Below, piece after piece: positions 11,324-24,471 of a stretch of 64,000 nucleotides of DNA (positions within the stretch are counted from its first letter, which is position 1; the number at the start of each line of letters is the position of its first letter). Source of the stretch: Brienomyrus brachyistius (taxonomy: Eukaryota; Chordata; Actinopteri; Osteoglossiformes; Mormyridae); NCBI RefSeq assembly GCF_023856365.1, contig NC_064555.1, forward strand, positions 13,047,754 to 13,111,753, in the 5' to 3' direction. The translations under genes were made by a program, and so were the position numbers. The notes under the pieces were generated by a model. That model was given only the letters and a program-made list of their open reading frames with translations. It searched no databases and was not told the origin of the DNA.

Positions 11324-14300
11324 ATGGCTGATTTGTTCAGGGCGCCGCCCGCGGCCGCATATCCGGCTGAACCTGAACCCGAAATCCTGCGTCAGTACTA
11401 AACTGTCACTCACGCTTTCCATCTGTGTCACTCCTAAGCCTCCATGTCCTCAAATAGCAAAGGTTTCTTATTTCCACATTAGACTGTTGTTCATTTTTGT
11501 ACTGAATCTGTCTGTGTGTTTTTTTAAGAGCAGATACAATAAAATAAAAGTTGAAAAATATGACAAGACATGAAAGATGGAAAGGTGCAGGAGAGTGTGA
11601 CCTTTATCTTAACTTCATTTTGGAATTTTTGTTTGTATATCTGATTTGTTTGTTTATCTGAAGGCCTGACAGAATGTCACATTTTAATGAGATACAGTCA
11701 GTCATGTTTGGTCTGATTTTCACATTGTTTTAGGCCCACTTAACACCATACAAAGAGACAGTAGTCACGGTCACTGTCACTGCTCTGTCTGTCACCCAGC
11801 TCCCCCATTAATGTTTTCCCAGTTGTCCCACTTCTGATCTATGTGCAGTTTTCCTCGATATAAGCTTGAAGCTTCAGAGACTAGACTCAGGCAGAGATTT
11901 AAATATTAACAGGAAAAGTGTGTGTATTTTTGTGGTCTGTGTCTCTCATTTCAATGGGGCTGTACTCCCTTAACACTCATAAAAAGGGCTCTTTGCTCTC
12001 ACAACAAATGAAGTCTCTGTCCACATCATGCAGAATTGGGACAAGGAAGATGTACTTTTTTGGTAGATAAAGTCGCCTCTTCTGTTCCTGCTTTGTACAT
12101 CTACAGAAAGAAGCGAAAGATAACGCATCACCTCCAAAGGATGTGTCCCCTGCCAATGTCCCCTTTAAATACACACGACGAACAAAAGATGGCCTTTAGT
12201 TAAGAAGTAAGCGGAGAGATATTTTCTCATTAAACAGGAAAAGGGAAAAAAATATCGAGGGAGAGTATAAGGTGATTGTGGTCAGATATCTCTGGGCAGA
12301 GTGGGTCTCCTGCTGACCCTCTCCCCCCGCCCCCCCATAGCTGTACATACCGCATGTTTGCCCCAGTCCACTGCTTTCTCAGGTGACTCCCCCACACAGA
12401 GCCACTGAAACCAGACCAGCCCAGTGGGGTAGAACGACGGATTATAACGATTTAGAGAGGGATGGATGGATTGCATGCATGCTATACGTTAATGTCAGGG
12501 TCATGGTTATTGAGGGAATAACCTGATAGGCTCTGTCGAGGGGTCTGCTGATAAGCCTTAAAAGTGCTAAAAAGTTACATTTCAAAGCCTTGACATTATG
12601 AGCATCCTTTTGATGTCTGATTAGCAACCTTGAGATCCGTTCAGTCGATAATTGTAGCACGGTAACGTAGCACAGTTAACTAGCATCCAGGTTACTTTCA
12701 AAATGAATTCGTTATGCCAGCTAACTAGCTGACTGGGTGACGCCCCAGCTGGAGGCCATATTGTTTGTTTGTATAAATCTCTACTTAATCTACAGAGAAG
12801 TTTACAGACTTTATCAATGTGAAGTTGTATTTTCTGACTGCTGCATTGTGCTGTGCACAACTTACAAATGCACACAAACATTTGCTGCAAACAAAACAGA
12901 CTTCCCCGACAAACTGTCTGACTTTTTCTTTCTGATATTTCCGGATAAAGATTCCCTGATTATTTCCAGTATCTCTCTGCAGTGGTTTTGATATGAGCCT
13001 GATAACTGATCTGTTTTTTCTCTGTGGAATTTACTCTGTGTACAAGGGCTGGTTCTGTACTCACTGTGATCACACTTTTTCTTATTCTCTAGGTTTATCT
13101 TTCAAAACATTTCTGAAATGCTTTCTGTATCTCTTCTGCAATGTGGATGCTGAAAACAGACAAAAGTACTTTAAACATAATCTTTGCTTTGTTCTCAAGA
13201 AGGAACTGGATACTTAGCAATAGAGGAAAGCCTGTTTGGGCAACTTCAGGTTTTTGGCTTGGGGTTATGTTAGACAGGTGGGCGTTTATGTAAGGAGTTT
13301 GGGTGCCATGGTGAAGCTAAGTTAGCCACTTAGCCTTATATGGGTTATGAGGCTGATATGTGCGAATGTCTGGTTGATACCTCACTTCCCTTCCTATTAC
13401 TGCTTAGCTAATCAGCATAATCCTGAGTTTCCTAACTATAATCCACAGTTGTAACAGACATTGCATTTCTCATGAATTAAATTAATCTGGGACACAATTT
13501 TGATGTTAAAATATCAACATGCTATCAAATTCTGGGCTGAGATTGATAGCTTGAGCACTCATTCAGTCAGGCCTATCTTCTTCAGGTGAACATATCCTCC
13601 AGAAGGCTGTCCTGGTCAGGAAGAAGCTACCCTGCAGAGAGGGGGGTGGCTGGCTGGCTGGCACACTCTTCTGCACCCCCTTCAGGGTAGCTTTTGTGCC
13701 CCAGGATGACCTGACGCGTGACGTAAGTGGCAGGTCTGTCATCTATTGCTGTAGTAATTATCGGCTTGGAACTGCTGCATTGTCATATTGAGGCTATTAC
13801 TTGACGTCTGTAGGGTTGTGGCTTTAAATCCCACCTCCTTTGTCTGTGTGGAGTTTATATGTTCTTCCTCTCTTGTTTGGATTTCTTCTGGGTACTCTGG
13901 TTTGCTCCCACAGTTACGTTCATTGGTGTCTATACATTTTTCAGTGTGTGTTATTGTGAAAGTGTGTGCATGTTTGTGACATGTTAGGGACTGGGTCTGG
14001 CTGTACCCCTGCCAGTTATATTCTGTGCAGTCTGGGATAGGCTCCAGGCCCCTCAGGATTGTGACCAGGGTATGCGTTTGATATACAGGATATGAAGGTT
14101 GATATACAGTCTGTTGGTTGCTTGAAGTTCTGCTTCATGCTGCGATCCTTTGCTCAGGAAAATACTGACCCCATCCTACTTGAAGACCATGATGTGGCAC
14201 TGACCTGCGTTGAGAAGGTGGTGGCTGGTAAGTCATATTTTCAGACCACAGTGTGGAGTAACTGACTGTGAGCCAAGAGGTCAACAAACTGGGGTCTGCC

Positions 14301-17300
14301 GTGCCCCAGTGGGACCTTCCCGGATGAAGGTCATGACGCCCACCTCCACCCTGAAGTTCGTCCCAGAGGAGCTGCTCCTGTACTGCCGGGACTTCCAGGT
14401 GCTCGGCTTCCTGTTCGATCGCCTGACCCCTGAGACCCAGGCCATGGAGGTGAGTGGAAGCAGTCATGTAGGTTCCAATAGGCCAGTGTTTCTCAACAGT
14501 CCACATTTTTGCTCTCTCCCAGCTCCCACCTGAACCAGGCATTCAGTGCTCATGGGAGTTTTACTTACAAAAAAATGCTCTATGGGCACAACAGAAAATG
14601 ATCGGTTTAGAAAGAGAACCAGTCAGATTGCAGAAGAGGTAGGACCAACCAATCAGAGGCAAATCTGGGTTGAGAATCACTGCTGTGGGCCTCACTGTCT
14701 CAGGTTCCTCCCACGTGTTATATCCTTACAGATAGCGCAGGTTATCGCTAAGGCCTATCAACCTCTTCAGCCTGGAGCCCTGTTGACCTTTCTGAATGCT
14801 GCTTTCGGAAGTGTGGGTAAGTGAGTCATGTAGCCTACCCATAATGCCCCATTCCAAAGTGGCCCACTCTCCACTGTGTGGTTACATTGATCCTGAATAC
14901 CAAACCGAAGAACATGTTTGCCCATTTCATTGAAGGCCTCCATTTACACAACGTCTGTTATTCCAGAGTAGATGGATGAAATCGAGTCTTATTCCCATCT
15001 CTAGAGATGAGGCAGCGTCTCAGCAACCGGCACCGCGACACCACCATGTGCTGGTTCGACATCGCCTCTGACTGGGAGACCGAGCTGGAGAGGACGGGGG
15101 CCACGGGCTGGAGGGTCAGCAGCATCAACCATCGCTTTGAGATGGCTGCCAGGTAACAGCCCACTGCGCCCCCTGGAGGCTGTTCCCCCATCGCCCTTTT
15201 TCTGGGATTATTTTAGGCTTCTGAAAATTCCATCTGCATATACGGTGATGTCCATGATATTGTACTGGTGCTTTTGCTTTAATCAGATGCCCGTTGTCAT
15301 TGCAGTCTGCCCAGGGTTAACGTGGTCCCGCAGAAGGTCCTGGACACCGAGCTGAAAAACACCTTCGCCCATTTCAACGAGGGGCGAATCCCTGTGAGTG
15401 TGACTACAGTCCCGGCGTCAAATGACAAGCCGTGTAGCTGCTGAAGTCTGCGTTTCCAAAAGCGTTCAGATGTCTAACTTGAGTCCCAGGTGTCAGACTC
15501 ACTTCAGTGTTTCTTACCCCAGTCCCAGAGACAGTCAGCGGTTCTGCTCCTTCCCAGTTCCCGAGAATCCTGTACTAGGTATGTGTATGGTTCAGGTCAG
15601 CTGGGAGCTGGAAGGGAGCAAAAATGTGGATTGTCTGGGGATCCCTGAGGACTGGGTTAAAAAAGGCTGATTTACCTTGAATAAATTCACATTTTTTGCT
15701 GAATAAGCATCCATGTGATGATGATGATTATTATTATTGTTACTGGTAATAATAATGACTAACTGATCCATGTATTCTATGCAGTTTATCCGCTTACCTT
15801 TTTATGCAGCCTGATATTAAGATTACGTCTCTTGTACATGAACACAATGACACTCCCCCTTACGGACACCTTTTGCTGTCATTTCTCACTGTGACCGGGT
15901 TACCTGGGGAGTGTTACGTGAAGCAGGATTTCTCAGTTAGCTGGCTTCACTTAAGCCAAGTCACGACTATAAATAAGAGTGTAGGGACGGAGAATTCCTA
16001 TTGGACGATCATGACTTCTGGCTTAAGTTAACCCAGCTAACTGAGAAATCCTGCTTCATGTAAACACCCCTCTGCTGATCCTGCTTCATTTTGTTGCAGA
16101 CTGTTGTTGATGTCGTGCTGATTGTGTGGGGATTCTACCAAGACTCACACTGCTTGTCAAGTGATGCTGTCACAACCAACATGGTGCTGATGTTATGTGA
16201 ATGTTCTGGAAATGTCACCCCAGACTGACGGCCTCCCCCTGCGTTCTAGCGGTGGTGCTGGCGCCACCCCAGTGGGTCTGACCTGTTGAGGATGGCGGGC
16301 TTCAAGAACAACATCTACTGCGAGAGGGACGACGTCAGGTATGACCCTTGTGTACCTCTGCGGAGTGCTGGATGCCTGACTTGGTATCAGAGAGGTCATA
16401 ATATTACCGGGTTAAACAACATCCTTTCATGTGTTTCCAGTAATCGATTATCCATTTAGGAATATTAAACGGAGTGTTTGCTATTCCAAGTGTGTCCTCG
16501 CTGGTGCCAATGCACACTGGAAGCTTCCACAACTATATTCGTACACCCTTGACTTTATTAAAGAGCAGCCTTCTAAAGAAAGACCCGAAAGGAAGATACA
16601 TGACTGGATGGTCACATGACGTGTCTGCTGTTTCTCCCTCCCGCGGGCCAGGAACCTGGAGGCGCTGGTGTTTGGCAGCGGGCAGCAGTGTGTAGTGGTG
16701 GAACTGGCGGAAGAGATGCCCACACTGGCTGATCTCCAGCAGGGGCACGCCCGTCTGCGTGCACTCTGTCTGGCCGGTAGGTTCCTACCACAAGGGGGCG
16801 TACTGGTTCGTGCACTGCAGTAATGCAACAGATATTGGCTTGCTCGGAATACATGTGAGGTAATGCTGGAGACCTAGGAGAGCTGAGAGACTTAAACTGA
16901 ACGAGTCTGCGACTGTGGTGGCTCAGTGGGTAGCAATACATACTCAGGTCTGTACCTTTGTGTGTGTGCAGTGTAACTCAGGTCTGTACACCACTTTGTG
17001 CGTGTGCAGTGTAACTCAGGTCTGTACACCACTTTGTGTGTGTGCAGTGTAACTCAGGTCTGTACACCACTTTGTGTGTGTGCAGTGTGTATTAAATTCC
17101 ACTGAAGTAATGCTTTGCTCTGGGTCCCTCCGGTTTCCTCCTGCAGTCCATAAACATACTGTTTCGGTGTTTCTAAATTGTCCACTGCGTGATTGTGTGC
17201 TTTCTGCTTCCTGGGACAGACACCAGGCACTCCAGGAGTTTGTACTGGATAAGCAGTTAAGGAAGAGGAATGGAGCAAAACAGACAATAATGAGGGATAA

Positions 17301-20300
17301 TTTAGTGGACTTCTGTGGCAGTTCACGCGATGCCAATCTCACTCACATGTGCATTTCGAGGCCGGTGCCCGCAGCAGCATCCTGTCTGTGCAAAAATGGT
17401 TTGCAGAGTTTTGGCTTTTTCTGCAGCTTGTCTTCAGACACGAGAATTTCGCTTTACTGCATACAGGACCGCAGCTACTGCTGCCGGGAGAACAGACTAG
17501 TCCGTCTGCTGGGAATTACGCTGCCCGCGTGTGTGATGTTACGTTGTTGTTGATTCTGCTTAAATTACCTAAGAGATCTGCAGTTCGTGGGGGATTTTGC
17601 TTTATAACTAAAATGAAAATAACCCAACAATAGAATCGGTCTAATAGGTGAAATGCTTTATGATTTGCTCAGAAAAGAAAACCACAATTTAACACTGCAT
17701 AATAATAAATATATGCATAAATATATTAAACTGATACAATAAAAACTAACAGTGATTTCTTATGTTCTTCAAAGGGTTACTGATATCTTGTTGGATGGTT
17801 AGATGAACATCGCTTCGGTTTCCAATCCTCTCCTCCTTTCCATATATTCATTAAATTTTACCACCAGTTCATTAATTCATTAATTTAATTAGTTAAAAGT
17901 CAAAGAGGTATTGATTAGCCACAGGAGGTGTGTTGGTGATCAAATACAAAAATACATGAGTGTGTTGGCTGGTTGCTACAAACACTGCAGTGGCTTTAGG
18001 TTTTGAAGTGACTAAGCTGGAATACTTTGACATATAATATTGTAGTTCTACATCAACATGAAGATCATTTGAACATCATTTTCTTTGACGGCCTAAGACT
18101 TTTGCACAGCACTGTATGAAGTGATCAGCGTTTCTAAGCATTCAGCCTGGTGCGATTGTGAATAAAGCTAATAATGCACTCAGATATGTACGTGCGAGAA
18201 CATCTGTGGTCAGCATGGCGGCCAGATCCACATGATGCTTCGCGGAGAGGAAGAATCTGCTGGCGACATTCCTGCTTTTCTGGGTCAAATGGGGAGAGGC
18301 TGGGGGGCGGGGCTAACATGACGCAAATGGGAATGTCAGGCCAAGGGGGTCGCTGGAAGGTGCAAAGGCACATGGGACAGATGTGTCAGGGCTGGGCAGG
18401 GGGAGGATTGCGGCTGTTTGGGTAGGTGTCAAACTGGGAATGACGAGCGGGTGAAATGCAGCAGTACAGATCCTTACCGTTCTTTCTCCGCCCCAGTGTG
18501 ATATACACGATATACACGACGCACAGCAGCCGGCGGACTGACAATTACGTTACGTCATTTAGACAAACAAAGACACAACTCATTCAGGATGGCCGGAATG
18601 ATTCAGAGTTTTGACAGATTTCGGGATGTTGTCTGTTCTGCTTCTCCAGATGTGTCCACGGCGGTTACCGTACCAGACGAAAAGTGGCTGTCTTCGCTCG
18701 AAAGCACTCGTTGGCTGGACCATGTCAGGTACGATGCCCCCAAACCGCCCCCCCCCCCCCCCCCAGTTCGCATCTGAAACTGATCACATCACCATCTAAA
18801 ACTAAGCAAGTGTGAATGACAAAACTAAAGGAACTTACACATTGGTGATATTATTATGGGCTTTGATAAGTTTGTCTGAACAAACACCAAATGATGTGAA
18901 ACATCCATATTTTAAGTACTTTTTGTGGCACTACGTAACCATCGTATGCAGCTCTTAAATCCCAACATTTTGATGTCTTTGTGGACTAATATTCTGCCAA
19001 CAGTATTGTGTTCGAAAGCCAATTTATTCTGCTTGCTGGTCGTTGTCTAAACCCTCAGTGTCAGGTTGGACGTTATCGCCCACATCAGAGAATAAGCCTG
19101 AACTGTTTACAGTCAGCAATCTAGACCCATGGTGTCTAAGTGCAGCTCTAGACATCTGATGATCTATGAGTCTGTTTATTTTAATTCTGTCTATATTTGT
19201 TCTGCTAGCTTTAAAAAAAATGCCAGCCTTGCTATGATTTATAATTAGTAGTCGTTCTGTGGTAAGAGCAACACTGGAAATTTTTCTTTGGACAAACAAG
19301 ACCAATCCGTCGCATTTCCTGTTTCGGGGGTGCCTCAGGGCATAAATTTAGGCCCTGCCCTGTGACATGTACGCCGCTGCGGACTAACGCGGCCTCGCCC
19401 TGTAACTCCAGGTGCTGCCTTAGGAAGGCCACAGAGGCTGCGTGCCTGCTGAACGACGGCCTCCAGACGGTGATACTGCAGGGTGAGTCACGCGGTGCGA
19501 CGTAGAACCAGTGCATACGCTATCGGTGCCAGCTCTCTGTGGCCAACTATGTGTCTCATTTGCTGTTCTGTCTATTTGAAGACATTTTTAGGGTGGTTGC
19601 TCTTTAATAAATGCCTGTTGTCTCAGTTTTACTAGAAAATCGGGAGAGCATTTGCAACCTTTGGGAGTTCACCTCTCATACCACTAGAGGGCGATGTTTA
19701 TCTTTCGCCGCTCCTAAATGAGAATATTGGATGTTTTGTTTTGGACTTTCTCTTGTTTCGACCATACATGTAGATTTCAGTTCTTTATACCTGTGCCGTC
19801 GCAGTCACCTTTACCCGTCTGTCTGTCGCCAGAGGCAGAGGACCGCGACATGAACTGTGTGGTGAGCAGCCTTGTCCAGGTCATGTGTGACCCATACTGC
19901 AGGACCCTGGCTGGCTTTCAGGGCCTGGTGCAGAAGGAGTGGGTCGTGGCCGGTCACCGATTCCTCAGCCGCGGCAACTACCACCGCGACCGGGAGAAGG
20001 AGGAGGTAGTAGTCACTGAGTGCCCCATTTATTAAGCGCGGGCTTTGAATCCCTCTGCTGATATGTGGATAGAGGCCAGTCCCCATACTGATGACACGCA
20101 CGGGGCTACAAACTCTGCGTCATTTGTCATTTAGGGGTGGGAGCTGGATGGTTTTTTGACCTCGTCGGGTGTTTTCAGTGTCCATTTGCCCCGTGCTCTG
20201 CTCAGGCTCCTGTATTCCTGGCCCTCATGGGCTCCTGGACACTGTATTTGTGACTTAACATCACAAGAGAATGACTTACCATTAAGGAAACATCTCATGT

Positions 20301-23300
20301 TTTCTTGGAATGAAGACTTCTTCATATCATGAAATCATGACATAGTTTCATAAAACCATGCCTTAATTTCATGATATAATCACTTAACATCACAGTGTGC
20401 CCCTGTGTCCCCCATTTGCTCTCTGTTCCCCAGATACCAGCTTCTGGGTTTCCTCCTTTACAGTCACATGGTCCATCGGGCCTGAAATTCACAACACGCT
20501 GGCAAATCGAACAGGCGCCTCTCGGTTTGCTCTTAAAGCTGACATGCTCACTGAGGAGCAGACGGCAGACATGTCATTCCCCATTCTCCAGACCCTCTCT
20601 CCCAGTTTGACTGAAAATGCATGTTTCCCCAGCATTTTAAACAAGGCCCTGGGGGACCCCCCCACCCCTCCCCGTCTCTGGCCAGGCTCCCGTGTTCCTG
20701 CTCTTCCTGGACTGCGTCTGGCAGCTCTGGGCCCAGTTCCCCTCCCGCTTCCAGCTGACGCCGGAGTACCTGCTTGCCGTCCACGACAGCGCCCACCTGC
20801 CGCTCTTCAGCAGCTTCCTGTCCAACTGCGAGCTGGAGCGGCGACGGCGCAGCAAGGTGATGGCCATCTTTCAGGCCCCCTGTTAGTTAATTAGCATTGC
20901 TACTAATATAGGTGTCTATGGAATTGCCAGTAATAATAGGGGTGCAGTTATTTTTTTTCTATTTTCTATAATGTTATCGTTTCTGAGGGGTTGACCTTGC
21001 CTTTCTTTCTTTCTTTCTTTCTCTCTCTCTCTCCCTCCATCCCTCACTCATGTAGCATTTGGTAATGAATTCAAATGAATAGTATACATCATCAGAATTG
21101 TACGTGACCATTATCTTGCCTTGTCTTGTCTGTGTCTATACCTGCTGTATGTGAGTACTGACAGTCGGGCACATATTCTCTGTATGTGTGACCATGCTTG
21201 GCCTAATAAACCTGATTCTAGTTTCTCTCTGCATCTCCACAGTTTCTCCAACTTCTGCCCCAGTGCTACACCCCTGTAAATGGCTTGGGGAAGGGACTGC
21301 CGCGGACTGCCTGGCATGCACTGCCGGACCCGCCTCTGCCCCCGGTGTGGGACTGGGCCCTGCAGTACAGTTCTGCCCGACGCTCTCGATTCACACAGCC
21401 CATGACCCGGCCCGGCCCACCCCCACCGCTCGTCAACGGGAGTCTCAACACCGTCAAGGTACAGTCTCTCATCCGGCATCCCGCCGTCTCTGCTGATGCG
21501 CGTGGTCAGGTTTGCCATCACCCAAATATCTCACTTCTGGACTGGTCAAACATCTCCATTGGCTTGCTGTCTGCCCAGTCCAGACAGCGGTGTTGCAGAT
21601 GCCTGGGGTTCCACACTAGACTGGGCAGAAAACAGGATGGTACCGTACGAGAAAGGCTAGAGCAGGACACTTCGCTAAAAGGGGTCGGGTGTTTTGAAGT
21701 GTGCAGCAAGCTACTGGAGATGTATTAGTCCATAGTGGCCGGTGTAGTTATTTTGTTGTACCTTTGAACATTGTCCCTAAACATACATTGCTTTTAAGTA
21801 TCTAGCCGTTTAAATGGACAACAAAAACCTGCAGTGCCAGCCTCCTTGGGCTAAAGGTCTTGCTAAGCTGATGAATGAAAACACATCTCGGGTCTAAGGT
21901 TACATAAGCACCAGCAACAAAAGGGCTTAAGGAAGAAAGAACTGCATCAGCATGTTGCTTAACTGGACATTTATTGTCCCATCTGTTTCTCAATTGCCGG
22001 TAAAATAAACTGACCTATAAAACCTGTTTGTTGGGCTCCCCGTGGACCGCGATTGGGAAATTCTGCATTCTGTAAGTACTGAGATGACATCACAAGGGAA
22101 CGTCCAATGAAACAGTAGCTCAGAGCTGGGCTTGCCAGGCGAGCTAGTATTCAGCCCATCTGTGGAGCGTATGATATCAGTCAACATTAGCGGTTTTGGA
22201 TCCGGGTCGGGGCGCCAGCATGGTCACAGGATTCACTAGAATCATACGGGTTCCCCAGGGGACGGTTCCCTCAGTGTTCATGAGTGGGGGCGGACCGAGC
22301 TTCTCATACAAACAAACAGCATGCTCTATTTTTGGAATCTTTCTCACAAGTCTGAGGAGCTTAACATTGCTGTTTGAAATCACAGGCAGTAGAAATGTCC
22401 ACAGGTTAGGTCTCCTCCAATCAGAAACTCCCCTTCCGTGGAAAAAAAAACTCCCCCTCAAGTCGAAAAGAAAAGCTTACAGTTCTGCTTATTATACATT
22501 CATCACTGACACATACACACCAGGGGGGGTCACAGCTGCAAACGCGATGATCTACATATGGCAAGACATCACAGTCCTTACGGTGGAGGACATGACTCCA
22601 GTATATGATGTAAAACTGGAAATTCCACTGAGTCAATACGAAACTCTGTGGGTTTGGGAATAATTTGGCAGAGTAGGAACGTATAACAAGGTCTAAGTGG
22701 TTAATGGCAGTGCACTGCTCCAGTTTGCCTTCTACCTAGACACCTCACAATAGCATTGAAACAATGGCTGATTTCAGTGAATTTTTGTGAACCCGTAGCT
22801 TTAATCCCGTGCCTAGACTCCGCCTCCTTTTGCCTTGAGGAGTGGGAGTTCACCAGCACCAGCATTGGTAATTTTACACGACATAATAAGCTTATATTAT
22901 ACTTTTACCCAAAGCAAAATGCCTGATTATGTCTGTGTTCAACTGCGGCTACAAAACGGAACTTTTAGTTTTTTTTCATATCTGACAATCAGACTTGGTC
23001 TTAGCTGTGAATATTTTGTGTGGTTCCATTTTTTAAATAAAATGTTATATAATAATGAAATAAGTGCTCCCCCCAGACCATGGATGAAACCCCAGCGTCT
23101 GTGTTCCTCTTCTCTCGGGGCACCTTCACCTCCCCCTCCAACCTCCTGCCCTGGCGAGAGGGTGGAGGGATGGGGCTCTCCAAGAGGAGTCTCAGGCGTG
23201 ATCCCCCCTCCGAAAGCCCTCTGGCACCTGATTGGCTCCTGAAGGCCTGGAGCCTGGCAGAGCACACTACTAAGGCCCCCCAGAACCTGTCAGGAACCCT

Positions 23301-24471
23301 GATCCCTCAACTGCTGGCTCCCTGCATGGGTCTATGGAAAGACTGCTACTTCCGAGGGGTGCTACAAGTACAGGTACGGCACTACAAGTACAGGTACGGC
23401 GCTACAAGTACAGGTACGGCGCTACAAGTACAGGTACTGTCACATTAATCCCCAATCCACATTAATCTGACAGGGACAGACTGGTTTTCAGCTCTGGGTT
23501 TTATGTCCAATTCCAGCCCAATTTATCTTTGTTCTGGAGGAACTTTGATAAATGATGCCACAGTTTAAGCCTTATTATCAAAATTAATTTAAGGAAATTA
23601 ATTTATCAATTTAAAATGAATAACAAACAGCATATTGCACTCTAAGCAGTATGACTTTTTAAGTCTCTCCTGGCATCTTTCTACCATCCATCGTTTGAGA
23701 AATTTCCAGTGATAGCAGGCAATAAGTTGTGGCACCTCCACAGCTGCGAACTGTGCTCAAGTGATCAGACACGTGCATACGGTGTGTCTGCATGTTGTTC
23801 TATGGCCCAGCAGCCGTGGTCTGTTGTATGTGTGACAACTTGCTGGTTAACATTTTCAAGACTTGTTGCAAGGTTTTAAACATTAAATGATTTTGTGCCT
23901 GACTGGCTCAGTTTTGAACCCATCAAATGATTTAGTTTCTCCAAGGCCTTCCCGGCCTGCCCCCTATTGGTTAGACATAAAACACAGACATTCAAAAGTT
24001 TTGAATAGCAGAATGCTAATTGTTATAAAAATGAATTGACATATGATATTCTGTAGATGGTTTTCCTTGGATCCCTGTCAGCAGGTGTTTCCACTGAATC
24101 CTAATGGAAATGTATGTAGTCACTGTACAATAAGGCACTATACCTGAGAAAATGTAGCCCATCCATGGCTGTTATTGCTGTTCTAAATCAGCCTGCCGTG
24201 TCTCATTCTGAGTTCGGCGGAATTCCAGCCGGGAGAACAGAGCGACTGTGTGTGTGTTTCGCTGCAGGCATTCCGCCACCCGGAGACCACATCCGGCCAC
24301 CCTGTGGACCAGCTGGCCAGGGAGCTGCAGCAACTTACGGAGGAGTTGGCATTGGCATCAGCCGTCGGAGCCAGGGGTTTGGGTCAAGTAGACCTGGCAC
24401 CTGCCTCAACCAGAATGCCAACAGCAGCACTCTCATCCATGCCACCATACACCACCTGGACAAGTCTCTGA
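11324..24471 (+). CDS. mtmr11: Myotubularin-related protein 11 (catalytically inactive)
   Basis: Sixteen coding exons: 11324-11390, 13586-13722, 14158-14227, 14310-14449, 14732-14816, 15005-15152, 15306-15393, 16250-16338, 16652-16776, 18650-18728, 19412-19482, 19833-20005, 20686-20856, 21243-21458, 23077-23373, 24268-24471. Phases agree throughout and give 719 residues, close to the human length of about 709. Landmarks include GTLFC-PFRVAFVP in the PH-GRAM part, KWLSSLESTRWLDHVR, VFLLFLDCVWQL and VWDWALQYSSA, all hallmarks of the MTMR10/11/12 group. The position where active myotubularins carry the HCSDGWDR loop reads VILQEAEDRDMN (about 361-373), so the nucleophilic cysteine is missing and 3-phosphoinositide phosphatase activity is not expected; an adaptor role as for MTMR12 is inferred. 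Exon 1 (GC-rich, MADLFRAPP start) is the least certain exon. The exon 15 donor is repeated four times (see findings). Confidence 0.93.
13800..14110 (+). mobile_element. Degenerate tRNA-derived SINE
   Basis: Segments such as GTGTGGAGTTTATATGTTC, CTCTGGTTTGCTCCCACAGT and GGGATAGGCTCCAGGCCCC match, with many substitutions, the body of the well-preserved SINE at 43767-44120. It lies in mtmr11 intron 2. Confidence 0.6.
15906..16070. mobile_element. Fold-back MITE-like palindrome in mtmr11 intron 7
   Basis: Two arms (about 15906-15962 and 16014-16070) are inverted copies containing GAAGCAGGATTTCTCAGTTA and its complement, ending in GGGG/CCCC. No coding capacity and no confident target duplication. 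Confidence 0.6.
16911..17240 (+). mobile_element. Degenerate SINE with internal tandem expansion
   Basis: A tRNA-like head (GTGGCTCAGTGGGTAGCA) near 16917 is followed by about four tandem 34-38-bp units (16943-17096) built on CAGGTCTGTACACCACTTTG, and then by the usual SINE body (CCTCCGGTTTCCTCCTGCAG). It lies in mtmr11 intron 9. Confidence 0.6.
18085..18116. mobile_element. Tc1-like terminal fragment
   Basis: The string CCTAAGACTTTTGCACAG followed by CACTGTA is the terminal sequence typical of a common fish Tc1-like family. No opposite end or transposase was found nearby, so this is a truncated copy or solo end. Confidence 0.4.
21001..21046 (+). repeat. Pyrimidine microsatellite (CTTT)n/(CT)n
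   Basis: Short perfect CTTT and CT runs in mtmr11 intron 13. Confidence 0.8.
23361..23440 (+). repeat. Four-copy 20-bp tandem repeat carrying splice donors
   Basis: Units at 23361, 23381, 23401 and 23421 read GCTACAAGTACAGGTACGGC with minor changes. Each contains CAG followed by GTAC, so GT donors exist at 23374, 23394, 23414 and 23434. The first is the exon 15 donor of mtmr11. Confidence 0.9.

Noticed and set aside
22196..22663. A 155-codon + strand frame in mtmr11 intron 14
   Set aside because: No domain, poor composition and no splice link to neighbouring exons. The mtmr11 phases already close across this intron.
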